Source of the DNA: Adhaeribacter sp.
GTDB lineage: Bacteria > Bacteroidota > Bacteroidia > Cytophagales > Hymenobacteraceae
Length of the DNA: 14,561 bases
Reading direction: 5' to 3'
NCBI GenBank assembly: GCA_028288395.1
Contig: JAQBNV010000540.1
Coordinates: 1-14,561, forward strand
Made by a program: the position numbers and the translations under genes. The notes beneath the pieces are model-generated. The model did no database searches. It had not been told where the DNA came from and saw only the letters and a list, made by a program, of their open reading frames with translations. Positions 7,278 through 14,217 of this stretch are shown piece by piece; position 1 is the first letter of the stretch, and each line of letters opens with the position of its first letter.

Positions 7278-7732
7278 AACAGGACAGGGTTTGCAGAAAT
7301 AAACAGATTAGAGGGGCAGATGTTTAGCCTTAACAATGGCCGGTGTTAAAGAAGTTCAGGCAGCAGCTACCCATTTGCGGTAATGTTGCCTGCTTAATAG
7401 CCCGGAGTGCGCCGTTTCCTGGTCCAAATAATAGCAGACTCCACTAGGTTTGCAACGAAGGCGATGAAACCCGTAACTTTTTAAATAAATTATTTGCCGG
7501 GAGCCGCTGCTTCGCGTATTATTTATTACCTGTGCGGAGAGGCGGCGTTTCACCATTTGGATCGGACGAGCGCTGCTCCGGCATTCGTTACTGGTGGTAC
7601 GAAATACGCTTTTGTTAAAACTTACGTTTAAATATGAGAACCGCATAAAGTGGGTAGATACCGTTAACAAATTTAACGGTTTAGTAGCTAGCAAGCTAAA
7701 AAAACAGTATAATTGTATTTGTCAGAGATTAT
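7278..7732. other. Non-coding stretch between divergent genes
   Basis: 455 nt between the HAD gene (minus) and the exported protein gene (plus). A 112-codon minus-strand frame covers 7356-7694, but it is rich in Ser, Arg and Asn with no domain or hydrophobic pattern, and I regard it as chance. The only structure I see is the inverted repeat at 7660-7680; promoters for both flanking genes presumably lie here but are not clear. Confidence 0.5.
7660..7680. repeat. 8-bp inverted repeat upstream of the exported-protein gene
   Basis: ACCGTTAA (7660-7667) and TTAACGGT (7673-7680) form a perfect palindrome around CAAAT. It lies 52 nt before the ATG at 7733, a position suited to an operator or a leader hairpin. 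There is no T tract. Confidence 0.4.
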
Positions 7733-8425
7733 ATGTTTAATAGTATAAATATTCCCTTTTCCAAAATAGCCGGTTTTTTTAAAGTACTGGTATGCGCGCT
7801 TCTGTTTTCCGGTTGTTACCTGACCGTTAACCAGGTGCAGGCCCAGGGAAAACCAAAAGTTGTCCAATTTTCGGGTATTGTAGCCACCGGCGACAGTTTG
7901 TATGGCGTGCCGGGCGTAACGGTTTATGTGCCTAAAGCTGGTCGCGGTACCGTTACAAACGATTACGGCTATTTTTCGCTGGCGGTACTGGCTGGCGACA
8001 GCATTGTGGTGCGCGCTGTTGGTTACCGGCACCTAACCGTAAAAATTCCCCGCAATTATGATAAGCAAAGTTACTCAGTGGTTTTGGAGCTTAAAGAAGA
8101 CATGAACGTACTGCCGGAGGTGCGGATTTGGCCTTACCCGACCGAAAAAGATTTTAAACAGGCTTTTATGAACCTGAAGCTTCCCACCAAAGATTTAACT
8201 GGTCCGGAGCGCAGCTTGAGCGAGAGTGTAATGGCCCAGATATTTAATAATACGCCGGTGGGGCCTTCGGCTAATTTCCGGAACACCATGGATATGCAGC
8301 AACTGCAATACGACCGGAACCGGGGCATCGCCCCTAATCCCTATACCAACAATCCCCTGCTTAACCCCTTGTCGTGGTTTAAATTTATTAACCAGGTTAA
8401 AAACGGCGATCTGAAGAAGAAATAA
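7733..8425 (+). CDS. Exported protein with a CarboxypepD_reg-like (beta-sandwich) domain
   Basis: 230 residues. The N-terminus is a secretion signal: basic start, then a hydrophobic core (about 15-28) ending VQAQGK, typical of Bacteroidota signal peptidase I sites. A Cys at 28 (LFSGC) gives a weak lipobox, with Phe at -3, so a lipoprotein is possible but less likely. Residues 44-120 form the CarboxypepD_reg-like domain: VQFSGIVATGDS, 'GVPGVTVYVPKAGRGTVTND' followed by YGYFSLAVLAGDSIVVRAVGY. This is the fold found at the N-terminus of TonB-dependent receptors and many periplasmic proteins. The C-terminal 100 residues, rich in Asn, Pro and Gln, have no motif I know. There is no TonB plug or barrel, so it is a stand-alone envelope protein; its partner is unknown. 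Confidence 0.83.
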   Translation: MFNSINIPFSKIAGFFKVLVCALLFSGCYLTVNQVQAQGKPKVVQFSGIVATGDSLYGVPGVTVYVPKAGRGTVTNDYGYFSLAVLAGDSIVVRAVGYRHLTVKIPRNYDKQSYSVVLELKEDMNVLPEVRIWPYPTEKDFKQAFMNLKLPTKDLTGPERSLSESVMAQIFNNTPVGPSANFRNTMDMQQLQYDRNRGIAPNPYTNNPLLNPLSWFKFINQVKNGDLKKK

Positions 8426-8485
8426 AATTTAGTTTTATTCCCGGTGATTTAAATACTATATCTTACACCATTTCACCTAGGTTCA

Positions 8486-8516
8486 TCAGGTAAATAATGC
8501 GCTGTTGCGCACCTGA
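8486..8516 (+). repeat. Two-part hairpin (TCAGGT/ACCTGA enclosing GCGC/GCGC)
   Basis: TCAGGT (8486-8491) pairs with ACCTGA (8511-8516), and inside them GCGC (8499-8502) pairs with GCGC (8507-8510) around TGTT; a 7-nt AT-rich bulge lies on the left side. No T tract follows. It is 60 nt after the stop of the exported-protein gene, so it could be a 3' UTR structure. Confidence 0.4.
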
Positions 8517-8539
8517 GTAGCAGGAAGTATTTTATGGTT

Positions 8540-8572
8540 ATGGTTTAGAGTTTAACCCCATAAACCATTTTT
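8540..8572 (+). terminator. Weak terminator candidate for the exported-protein gene
   Basis: ATGGTTTA (8540-8547) and TAAACCAT (8561-8568) are perfect inverted copies with a 13-nt loop, and the right arm runs into TTTTT (8568-8572). The stem is AT-rich and the loop large, so it would be weak. Confidence 0.4.
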
Positions 8573-8807
8573 GGTTTATTTATACAGTTCGTTTTGCTAT
8601 CGGGTAGTCCGGTACCTGTAAAAGGAGAAAAGTAGTTTCCTGAATAATGTTATTTTTTTATTTTTCTCCAGCATATAAATTTTTTGCCCACTAATGCCGG
8701 TAACATGCGCTTATGCTATTTCCCCAAATTTGAATATTTAAATGCTTTTATGATTTAAAGTTGCGCATTAAGGGAACATGATAACTATTTATCTGGCATT
8801 TAGCTAA

Positions 8808-8836
8808 CGTGAGGCGCCAGCCTCATGTCTGTTTTT
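8808..8836 (+). terminator. Intrinsic terminator candidate with no gene just upstream
   Basis: CGTGAGGC (8808-8815) and GCCTCATG (8820-8827) pair over 8 bp with one G-T wobble around a GCCA loop, and TTTTT follows at 8832-8836. The nearest upstream coding stop is about 380 nt away, so it either ends a long 3' UTR or an unannotated RNA. Confidence 0.5.
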
Positions 8837-8919
8837 CTGCAGCCTCTGGTCAACATTATTTTAAATATTCAAAGCGGCCAGTGGCCAAAAGGAGCTAATC
8901 TATAAATATACACTAGTGA

Positions 8920-9018
8920 TTAGTAAGGCCCGAGACCTTCAAAAAGAAGGCAGGGGCCGGGACGCCCGCACCCGATACCGTACAAAGCAAAATTAACGAA
9001 AGTGCAGGCCTGAAGTAA
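8920..9018 (+). pseudogene. Possible C-terminal remnant of a lost gene (32 codons)
   Basis: In one frame the GC-rich island reads like the end of a real protein: LVRPETFKKKAGAGTP followed by APDTVQSKINESAGLK and TAA at 9016-9018. The residue mix is protein-like and composition is coding-like, in contrast to the AT-rich surroundings. An in-frame TGA at 8917-8919 closes the frame upstream and no start codon is available. I do not recognise the protein. The same bases can also fold: CCTTC/GAAGG (8936-8940 and 8946-8950) nested in GGCCC/GGGCC (8927-8931 and 8954-8958), so a structured RNA is the competing reading. Confidence 0.4.
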
Positions 9019-9164
9019 TATGAGTATTAGCATTTATAAAGAGATTCTACTGGTTTTTAGATGTTTTTCTTTTCCGGGATAAACAAATAATTATTATTTT
9101 AAGTAAGGGTTTACATGCTTTTGTACAATTGCCTGGTTATAGTGCCAGGAAAAAGAAGCCTGAC

Positions 9165-10412
9165 ATGGAAACCTATATTTTAGTACTTACTGTAATCGGC
9201 ATTTCGGCTTTGTCCATGGCCTGGCTGCCCAGTTTGCTCGATAAATTACCTGTTTCCTACAGTATTATTTTTATAACCATAGGTTTCTTGTTATATTATT
9301 TTACGCCTTTACTGCCGGATCCTGACCCGCTGCAAAACGAACAATTAACCGTTCATTTAACCGAATTGGGCGTAATTATCACCTTGATGGGAACAGGCAT
9401 TAAGATTAACCGGGCTATAAGCTGGAAAAACTGGAAGATTCCGTTTATGTTAGTGTCCGTAACCATGTTAATTTGTATTACGGTGCTTGGTTTTCTGGGG
9501 TGGTGGGTGCTGGGTTTAGCGCCGGCCTCAGCTCTTTTGCTGGGAGCCGTAATGGCTCCCACCGATCCGGTACTCGCCTCCGAAGTACAGGTAGGCCCGC
9601 CCAGTACTGAGAAAGAAGACCATGTGCGTTTTTCGCTTACCTCGGAGGCGGGCATGAACGATGGCATGGCATTCCCGTTTACCTGGATGGCTATTGCCAT
9701 AGCCTTGGCTGCTACTACCGGCGAAGATTGGTTCTTGCCCTGGCTGTGGCGCGATTTCTTTTATAAAATTGCCATCGGGCTGGGAATGGGTTACGGGTTA
9801 GGCCGGCTGCTAGCTTATATGGTGTTTATATTGCCCGAAAAGTATAATTTTCCGGAAACCAAAGATGGCTTTGTGGCAGTATCGGCTACTTTGCTCGTGT
9901 ATGGGTTAACCGAAATGCTCCACGGATATGGCTTTATTGCTGTATTCGTGGCTGGTTTAACCCTAAGCCGCCACGAACGGCCGCATCATTTCCACCGCGA
10001 GCTGCATGATTTTACCGATCAAATTGAGCGCATATTTTTAGTGATACTTTTGCTTTTTTTAGGCGGCAGCATTGCCACTGGCCTACTCGATGGTATAACT
10101 TTGTCCGGGATTTTTATTGCTTTAGCCTTTGTGCTGGTTGTTCGTCCCTTAGCGGCTTTGTTTACTTTGGTGGGACAGAACATAAGCTTCCGCGAAAAAG
10201 TAGTTATCAGCTTCTTTGGTATCCGGGGAATTGGCTCTTTTTACTACCTGTCTTTTGCCTTGTCAAAAGCCGTGTTTCCGGAAGAAAAGTTGCTTTGGAG
10301 TACTTCGGCCTTAATTGTACTTATATCGGTGTTTGTGCACGGTATTATGGCGGCACCGGTTATGCGTTACCTGGATTTGCGCCGTACCCGCTCCGATTTA
10401 GAAATAAAGTAA
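9165..10412 (+). CDS. CPA1-family cation:proton (Na+/H+) antiporter
   Basis: A 415-residue inner-membrane protein with about 11-12 hydrophobic segments. Family landmarks are 'GAVMAPTDPVLASEVQ' (TDP at 133-135), 'SEAGMNDGMAFPF' with the Asn-Asp pair at 165-166 that marks the ion site of electroneutral CPA1 antiporters, 'HGYGFIAVFVAGL' (253-265), and 'FGIRGIGSFYYLSFAL' near the end. It is expected to exchange cytoplasmic Na+ (or K+/Li+) for protons; the ion cannot be told from sequence. It ends after the last helix with a short basic tail, with no C-terminal TrkA-type domain. I chose the ATG at 9165 over a TTG at 9129: the additional 12 residues are basic and not family-like, and AGGAAAAAG lies just upstream of the ATG. 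Its stop is 17 nt from the stop of a convergent gene. Confidence 0.9.
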   Translation: METYILVLTVIGISALSMAWLPSLLDKLPVSYSIIFITIGFLLYYFTPLLPDPDPLQNEQLTVHLTELGVIITLMGTGIKINRAISWKNWKIPFMLVSVTMLICITVLGFLGWWVLGLAPASALLLGAVMAPTDPVLASEVQVGPPSTEKEDHVRFSLTSEAGMNDGMAFPFTWMAIAIALAATTGEDWFLPWLWRDFFYKIAIGLGMGYGLGRLLAYMVFILPEKYNFPETKDGFVAVSATLLVYGLTEMLHGYGFIAVFVAGLTLSRHERPHHFHRELHDFTDQIERIFLVILLLFLGGSIATGLLDGITLSGIFIALAFVLVVRPLAALFTLVGQNISFREKVVISFFGIRGIGSFYYLSFALSKAVFPEEKLLWSTSALIVLISVFVHGIMAAPVMRYLDLRRTRSDLEIK

Positions 10413-10429
10413 AGCCCTCGTAAGCTTGT

Positions 10430-11128
10430 TCAGAGCGAATAAACAAACTCCGGCTGGTCGGCCACGAGCGGGATGGTATTATCGGGTGGGTTTTGCGTAG
10501 GGTTGCAGTGGTAACCAAACAGGCGATGCTGCGATTGATAAGGCTGCAGCATCGTATAATGCGCGTGCCCATCGTTTTGAGCGTTAAAAGTAATATCGTG
10601 AAAAACAATGGTAGGGCAGGCAGGTAGTGTTTGCAGGTGCGCGAACAGAAAATCCGCCTGGCCTAAATCACCGGAATAGACGAGGCGTTCGTTTGGGGCT
10701 TCAAATATGAAGCTATAGGTCTGAAATCCTTCCGAATGCCGGCCAAAAGTATCTAAAGCCGAGATGCCGCTCACCGTTTCCAACGGGGCAAAATCGACGT
10801 ACTTCGCCGGGTCCTTCAATTGAATAACCAGAAAGTCTTCCAGTTGCTTTTTAAATTTTTCGGTTTGGTACAGAATGGTGAATTTCCGACCTCGGTCGTG
10901 AAAGCATTTGTGAAGTAAAATATTGGCCAGGCTGCCGCAGTGGTCGTTGTGCAGGTGCGTAAGCAAGATGTAATCAATTTTAAAAAATAAACCCAGCGCC
11001 ATCAAACGGGGATAAACCGTAAAGCCGGCATCGATTAAAAAGGTTTTATTATTAAAAGTCAGGAGCGCAGCCGAATTAAAATATTCCGGTTCAAAAGCAC
11101 CCCCGGTACCAATAAATTTTATTTTCAT
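10430..11128 (-). CDS. MBL-fold metal-dependent hydrolase (RNase Z-like)
   Basis: 232 residues of the metallo-beta-lactamase fold. The opening KIKFIGTGGAF and LIDAG (31-35) precede the metal motif THLHNDHCGS, with H58, H60, D62 and H63; H131 (FGRHSEG) and D154 (YSGDLG) are placed to complete a two-metal site, and HAHYTML (188-194) supplies the last His region. The layout matches the RNase Z / phosphodiesterase-like branch, but it lacks the extended arm of true tRNase Z and is shorter, so a tRNA role is not supported; a small-molecule phosphodiester or ester substrate is more likely. It is single on its strand, divergent from the endonuclease III-like gene across a 133-nt gap. Confidence 0.85.
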   Translation of the reverse strand: MKIKFIGTGGAFEPEYFNSAALLTFNNKTFLIDAGFTVYPRLMALGLFFKIDYILLTHLHNDHCGSLANILLHKCFHDRGRKFTILYQTEKFKKQLEDFLVIQLKDPAKYVDFAPLETVSGISALDTFGRHSEGFQTYSFIFEAPNERLVYSGDLGQADFLFAHLQTLPACPTIVFHDITFNAQNDGHAHYTMLQPYQSQHRLFGYHCNPTQNPPDNTIPLVADQPEFVYSL

Positions 11129-11261
11129 CTGCCTGGCATTTTATTTACCCAATCAACGAAATTTTTTACCGGAAGATACAGCTAAAGCAGCGTGAGTAAA
11201 AGATAGCGTTCCAGAATAAACCTCGGTGGGCCGGACTCGTTAGTAAACAAAAATAATTTTT

Positions 11262-11972
11262 ATGGCGCCAGACATTTCGGCAGCAGCCAGCCCGGTAGAA
11301 AAAACCTGGCAAACCCACCTGATCCTGAACGACTTTTACGGCGAACTCGATTTGCGCCAGCCCCGTCGCGACCACATGCACGAACTTATTTCCACGATGC
11401 TCTCGCACCGTACCACTCACGCCAACGAAGAGAAAGCATATTACCGCATGCGGGAGCGCTACCCGACCTGGCCGGAGGTGATGGCGACCCCGCTTGAAGA
11501 TTTAACCGCAGCGCTCGAAACCGCCCAGTATCCGGGTGCCAAAGCCATTAATATTCAAAAGGCGCTAAAAATAATACAGGAAAAAAGTCCGGATTTTACG
11601 CTGCATTTTTTGAAAGAGTTGCCGGTGGAAGAGGCCATGACCTGGCTGATGCACCTGCCCGGGGTAGGATTTAAAACCGCTACGCTGGTATTGCTTTTTA
11701 ATTTTCATCAGCCGGTGCTACCCGTCGATACGCACGTGTTCCGGGTAAGCCAGCGGGTTGGAATAATCGGGGCTAAAGTTACTGCTCAAAAAGCCCATAC
11801 CCTTCTGCTGGAAATGTTGCCGCGCGAGGCGCCGGTGCTGTTTAACTTTCACAAACATCTTTACTGGCATGGCCAGCGCATCTGCACCTGGAAATTACCC
11901 AACTGCGAGGCCTGCCCCCTGCAAATGTTTTGTAATTATTTCCACGAAGTGCGGGAAAAAGGAATCGGGTAA
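11262..11972 (+). CDS. Endonuclease III-like DNA glycosylase/AP lyase (HhH-GPD, 4Fe-4S)
   Basis: 236 residues of the HhH-GPD superfamily, base-excision repair. The helix-hairpin-helix is 'LPGVGFKTATLVLLF' with the catalytic Lys at 138, and the catalytic Asp is D156 in PVDTHVFRV. Both are needed for a bifunctional glycosylase/lyase, and both are kept. The C-terminal iron-sulphur loop has C208, C215, C218 and C224 with the CX6CX2CX5C spacing typical of endonuclease III. One difference from E. coli Nth is at the DNA-probing helix, where the usual LSAQAT-like segment reads LSHRTT (47-52), so it is probably a paralogue in the Nth family and may prefer a different lesion. I therefore leave the symbol blank. 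Divergent from the MBL hydrolase; not in an operon. Confidence 0.9.
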   Translation: MAPDISAAASPVEKTWQTHLILNDFYGELDLRQPRRDHMHELISTMLSHRTTHANEEKAYYRMRERYPTWPEVMATPLEDLTAALETAQYPGAKAINIQKALKIIQEKSPDFTLHFLKELPVEEAMTWLMHLPGVGFKTATLVLLFNFHQPVLPVDTHVFRVSQRVGIIGAKVTAQKAHTLLLEMLPREAPVLFNFHKHLYWHGQRICTWKLPNCEACPLQMFCNYFHEVREKGIG

Positions 11973-12047
11973 AAGTAGTTGCAAAGTTAGGCACGGCCAT
12001 CAATATTCCGCCTGTTTAGAGCTGCATCGTATGGGAATAGCAACGGC

Positions 12048-12338
12048 CTATATTTTATAAACCCACAGTGCGGTAATAAAAATAATTGCCAGGGCAAATA
12101 AAATCAGCAATTGGCGGTCTGCCCGGGTGCTACTTCCCCGCGTCTTCTGGAGTTGCCCGTAAACCAGGGAGAGGGCGATCATGTTTACGGGTAATATAAG
12201 CAAAGGCATTTGCACATTCGGGTTGTTTTGCCAACTATCCAGGAGGGCCCACGCTCCTAAAATAATCCAGATTATAATATTAGCTATTCGTATTTGTTCC
12301 TGGTAGGTTACTCTTTCGTACCAGTATTGCTTTTTCAT
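12048..12338 (-). CDS. Small membrane protein of unknown function (96 aa)
   Basis: Three membrane helices are visible: about 19-36 (ANIIIWIILGAWALLDSW), 44-61 (PLLILPVNMIALSLVYG) and 76-94 (LLILFALAIIFITALWVY). The N-terminus is polar and basic (MKKQYWYERV), and a basic loop with KTRGSSTRADR separates helices two and three, suggesting that loop is cytoplasmic. I know no family for it. It converges on the endonuclease III-like gene with a 75-nt gap holding no clear terminator, and diverges from the radical SAM gene across 363 nt. The clear hydrophobic periodicity, unlike the spurious frames, is the reason for the call. Confidence 0.65.
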   Translation of the reverse strand: MKKQYWYERVTYQEQIRIANIIIWIILGAWALLDSWQNNPNVQMPLLILPVNMIALSLVYGQLQKTRGSSTRADRQLLILFALAIIFITALWVYKI

Positions 12339-12416
12339 ATAAAATTTTATTAACTGCCTGCCGGATATTTATTTAACATTTTATTAAACGTAGCTGCGGC
12401 CAATAAATAAAGCGTG

Positions 12417-12424
12417 TAATTTTG
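12417..12424 (+). promoter_or_regulatory. -7 promoter element TAATTTTG
   Basis: A perfect TAnnTTTG match on the plus strand, without a clear -33 box. If used, the radical SAM message would have a leader of about 270 nt. A nearer imperfect copy, TAACTTTA at 12665-12672, is the alternative. Confidence 0.3.
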
Positions 12425-12585
12425 CCGCCGATGGTTAGGGTATTATAAAAGCTTACCGGCAATATTTCCGATTATCTTTTATAATTAATTTAAATATAAT
12501 AAACATTTAATATTTAGATAGTTTTTCTGCCTACAACTTTTGAAATAACTGAGTTTAAAAGCGATTTGCCGACCGCGGTAACCAC

Positions 12586-12656
12586 CCGGTATTTATATTA
12601 AAATAAGTTGCGGGGGCTGCTATTAAATTTATGGTTATCGATTATCCGGTATTTAT
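12586..12656 (+). repeat. 11-nt direct repeat CCGGTATTTAT, 60 nt apart
   Basis: Identical copies at 12586-12596 and 12646-12656 in the leader of the radical SAM gene. They could be binding sites for one regulator, but in AT-rich DNA an 11-nt repeat may be chance. Confidence 0.3.
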
Positions 12657-12701
12657 TTAGAGATTAACTTTAACTTGCCACTTCTAACCCAGAATTAAAA
12701 C

Positions 12702-13682
12702 TTGCGGCTCGTTTCTAATCCAGTACTGTGCAATAATTACGTAACCTACCGGTGCAACGCCCGGTGTTCGTTTTGTGATATTTGGGAAAAACCTTCACCT
12801 TATATTCAGCTGGCCGATGTAAAGCAAAATCTGCTCGACCTGAAAAAACTAGGGGTGAACGTCATTGATTTTACCGGTGGGGAGCCCCTGCTACACCAGC
12901 AACTCGATCAGTTTCTGGGCCTGGCTCACGACATGGGTTTTATTACCACCCTTACCACCAACTGCCTGCTGTACCCAAAATACGCCCAACGCTTGCAAGG
13001 CAAAGTAGATATGCTCCATTTTTCGCTGGATGCGGCCGAAAAAAATAAACACGATACCGGCCGGGGCGTGGCTTGCTTCGATTTTGTGCTGGAATCTATT
13101 GCGGTAGCCAAAAAGATAGGCGAGCGCCCGGATATTTTATTCACGGTTTTTAGCGAGAATATTGACCAGTTGGAGGCCGTTTACCAGCAGATTACGTTGC
13201 CCAATAACCTGATGTTACTGATCAATCCGGCTTTTGAATACAATACTATAGATGCCGGTGCTGGCCTTACCCCCGATGAATTAAAATACCTTTCGGCGTT
13301 CGGGAAACGGAAAAATGTTTACCTGAACGAGGCTTTTATTTCGCTGCGCCGGAACGGAGGAAACCATGTAGCAGATCCGGTATGTAAAGCGGCCAGCACC
13401 ACGGTGGTTATCTCGCCGGAGAACGAGCTGGTTTTGCCCTGTTATCATTTGGGCGAGAAGAAGTACGGAATAAACGGAGATCTTTATAATTTATACCATT
13501 CCGGAGCCGTAAAGGCCCAGATTGCCCGGGAAGGACGGTTGCCGGCCTGCGAAGGCTGTACCATTAATTGCTACATGCAACCCAGCTTTGCCGTAGAAGT
13601 GAATAAATATTTCTGGCAGGCCCTACCCAGTACTTTGAAATATAACCTGCATAAAGGCACCTGGAAACGTATGTTTTCCTAG
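12702..13682 (+). CDS. Radical SAM protein with SPASM-like C-terminal cysteines
   Basis: 326 residues. The cluster motif is YRCNARCSFCDIW with C18, C22 and C25 (canonical CX3CX2C), followed by 'DFTGGEPLL' (57-64), the SAM-contacting GGE motif, and LHFSLDAAE. The C-terminal part has C228, C247 (LVLPCYHLG), C283, C286 and C290 (ACEGCTINCY). This spacing resembles a SPASM/twitch domain binding an additional [4Fe-4S] cluster, as in enzymes that modify peptides or cofactors; the substrate is unknown, and no small precursor peptide gene is evident beside it. Start: an in-frame TAA at 12696-12698 lies two codons upstream and no ATG occurs before the cluster motif, so the TTG at 12702 is effectively the only start. 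It lies 22 nt upstream of the gamma carbonic anhydrase gene, probably in one transcript. Confidence 0.87.
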   Translation: MRLVSNPVLCNNYVTYRCNARCSFCDIWEKPSPYIQLADVKQNLLDLKKLGVNVIDFTGGEPLLHQQLDQFLGLAHDMGFITTLTTNCLLYPKYAQRLQGKVDMLHFSLDAAEKNKHDTGRGVACFDFVLESIAVAKKIGERPDILFTVFSENIDQLEAVYQQITLPNNLMLLINPAFEYNTIDAGAGLTPDELKYLSAFGKRKNVYLNEAFISLRRNGGNHVADPVCKAASTTVVISPENELVLPCYHLGEKKYGINGDLYNLYHSGAVKAQIAREGRLPACEGCTINCYMQPSFAVEVNKYFWQALPSTLKYNLHKGTWKRMFS

Positions 13683-13704
13683 TTTAATATTTTAAAAATT
13701 TAAA

Positions 13705-14217
13705 ATGGCACTGATACTACCGGTTAAAAATATCTATCCGCAACTAGGCGAGAACTGTTTTATAGCTCCCAATGCCACCATTGTAGGCGACGTAGTATTG
13801 GGCAATGACTGTAGTATCTGGTTCAATGCAGTTATCCGGGGCGATGTAAACAGCATCCGGATCGGAAATAAAACCAATATTCAGGACGGGGCGGTAATTC
13901 ATTGCACCTACCAGAAAGCGGCTACCGTTATTGGTAACAATGTATCGGTAGGGCATAATGCTATTGTCCACGGTTGCACCGTTCACGACGACGTACTGAT
14001 TGGTATGGGGGCTATTGTAATGGATAATGCCGTGGTGCAAAGCCATTGTATTGTGGCGGCCGGAGCTATTGTGCTCGAAAATACGATTTGCGAATCGGGA
14101 TATATTTATGCTGGCATTCCGGCCAAAAAGGTAAAGCAATTAAGTCCGGAACAAATAGCCAGCCTGGCTAAAACCGCTGATAATTATGTTATGTACAGCA
14201 CGTGGTTTAAGGCTTAA
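13705..14217 (+). CDS. Gamma-carbonic anhydrase family protein (left-handed beta-helix)
   Basis: 170 residues made of hexapeptide repeats from about 18 to 135 (FIAPNATIVGDVVLG, IWFNAVIRGD, IRIGNKTNIQDG, VIGNNVSVGHNAIV, and so on), which build a left-handed beta-helix that trimerises. The three zinc-ligand histidines are H66 (AVIHCTY), H84 and H89 (VGHNAIVHG), and the conserved Arg-Gly-Asp (45-47) and Gln (60) are present, so it could be an active carbonic anhydrase. The short form without the acidic loop of Methanosarcina Cam resembles YrdA/CaiE/PaaY-type members, many of which have weak or unknown activity. A C-terminal helix (SPEQIASLAKTADNYVMYS) finishes the protein. It is co-directional with the radical SAM gene, 22 nt away, a pairing I cannot explain functionally. 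Confidence 0.9.
   Translation: MALILPVKNIYPQLGENCFIAPNATIVGDVVLGNDCSIWFNAVIRGDVNSIRIGNKTNIQDGAVIHCTYQKAATVIGNNVSVGHNAIVHGCTVHDDVLIGMGAIVMDNAVVQSHCIVAAGAIVLENTICESGYIYAGIPAKKVKQLSPEQIASLAKTADNYVMYSTWFKA

Larger units (their letters stand above)
8426..9164. other. Long hairpin-rich spacer upstream of the antiporter gene
   Basis: About 740 nt without an intact gene, unusually long for this window. It holds hairpins at 8486-8516, 8540-8572 and 8808-8836, several T-rich runs, a GGCC-AGT-GGCC hairpin at 8875-8885, and a GC-rich island at 8926-9018 that reads as a gene tail. The pattern suits a mixture of terminator(s) for the upstream gene, possible small RNA, and debris of a lost gene. No complete Bacteroidota promoter is clear before the antiporter. 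Confidence 0.5.
12339..12701. other. Divergent promoter region
   Basis: 363 nt of very AT-rich DNA between the small membrane protein gene (minus) and the radical SAM gene (plus). It contains a perfect plus-strand -7 element at 12417-12424 and an 11-nt direct repeat (CCGGTATTTAT at 12586-12596 and 12646-12656, 60 nt apart, with a looser copy near 12361). I see no gene in it. Confidence 0.5.

Noticed and set aside
7356..7694. 112-codon frame on the minus strand
   Set aside because: Rich in Ser, Arg and Asn, no domain, no hydrophobic pattern, no start signal; looks like chance in non-coding DNA.
8920..9018. Group II intron or known riboswitch in the GC-rich island
   Set aside because: No domain V-like hairpin, reverse transcriptase or known riboswitch motif could be seen; kept only as a generic remnant/RNA question.
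9129..9164. TTG start for the antiporter
   Set aside because: The ATG at 9165 gives the expected family N-terminus and has a purine-rich stretch just upstream.
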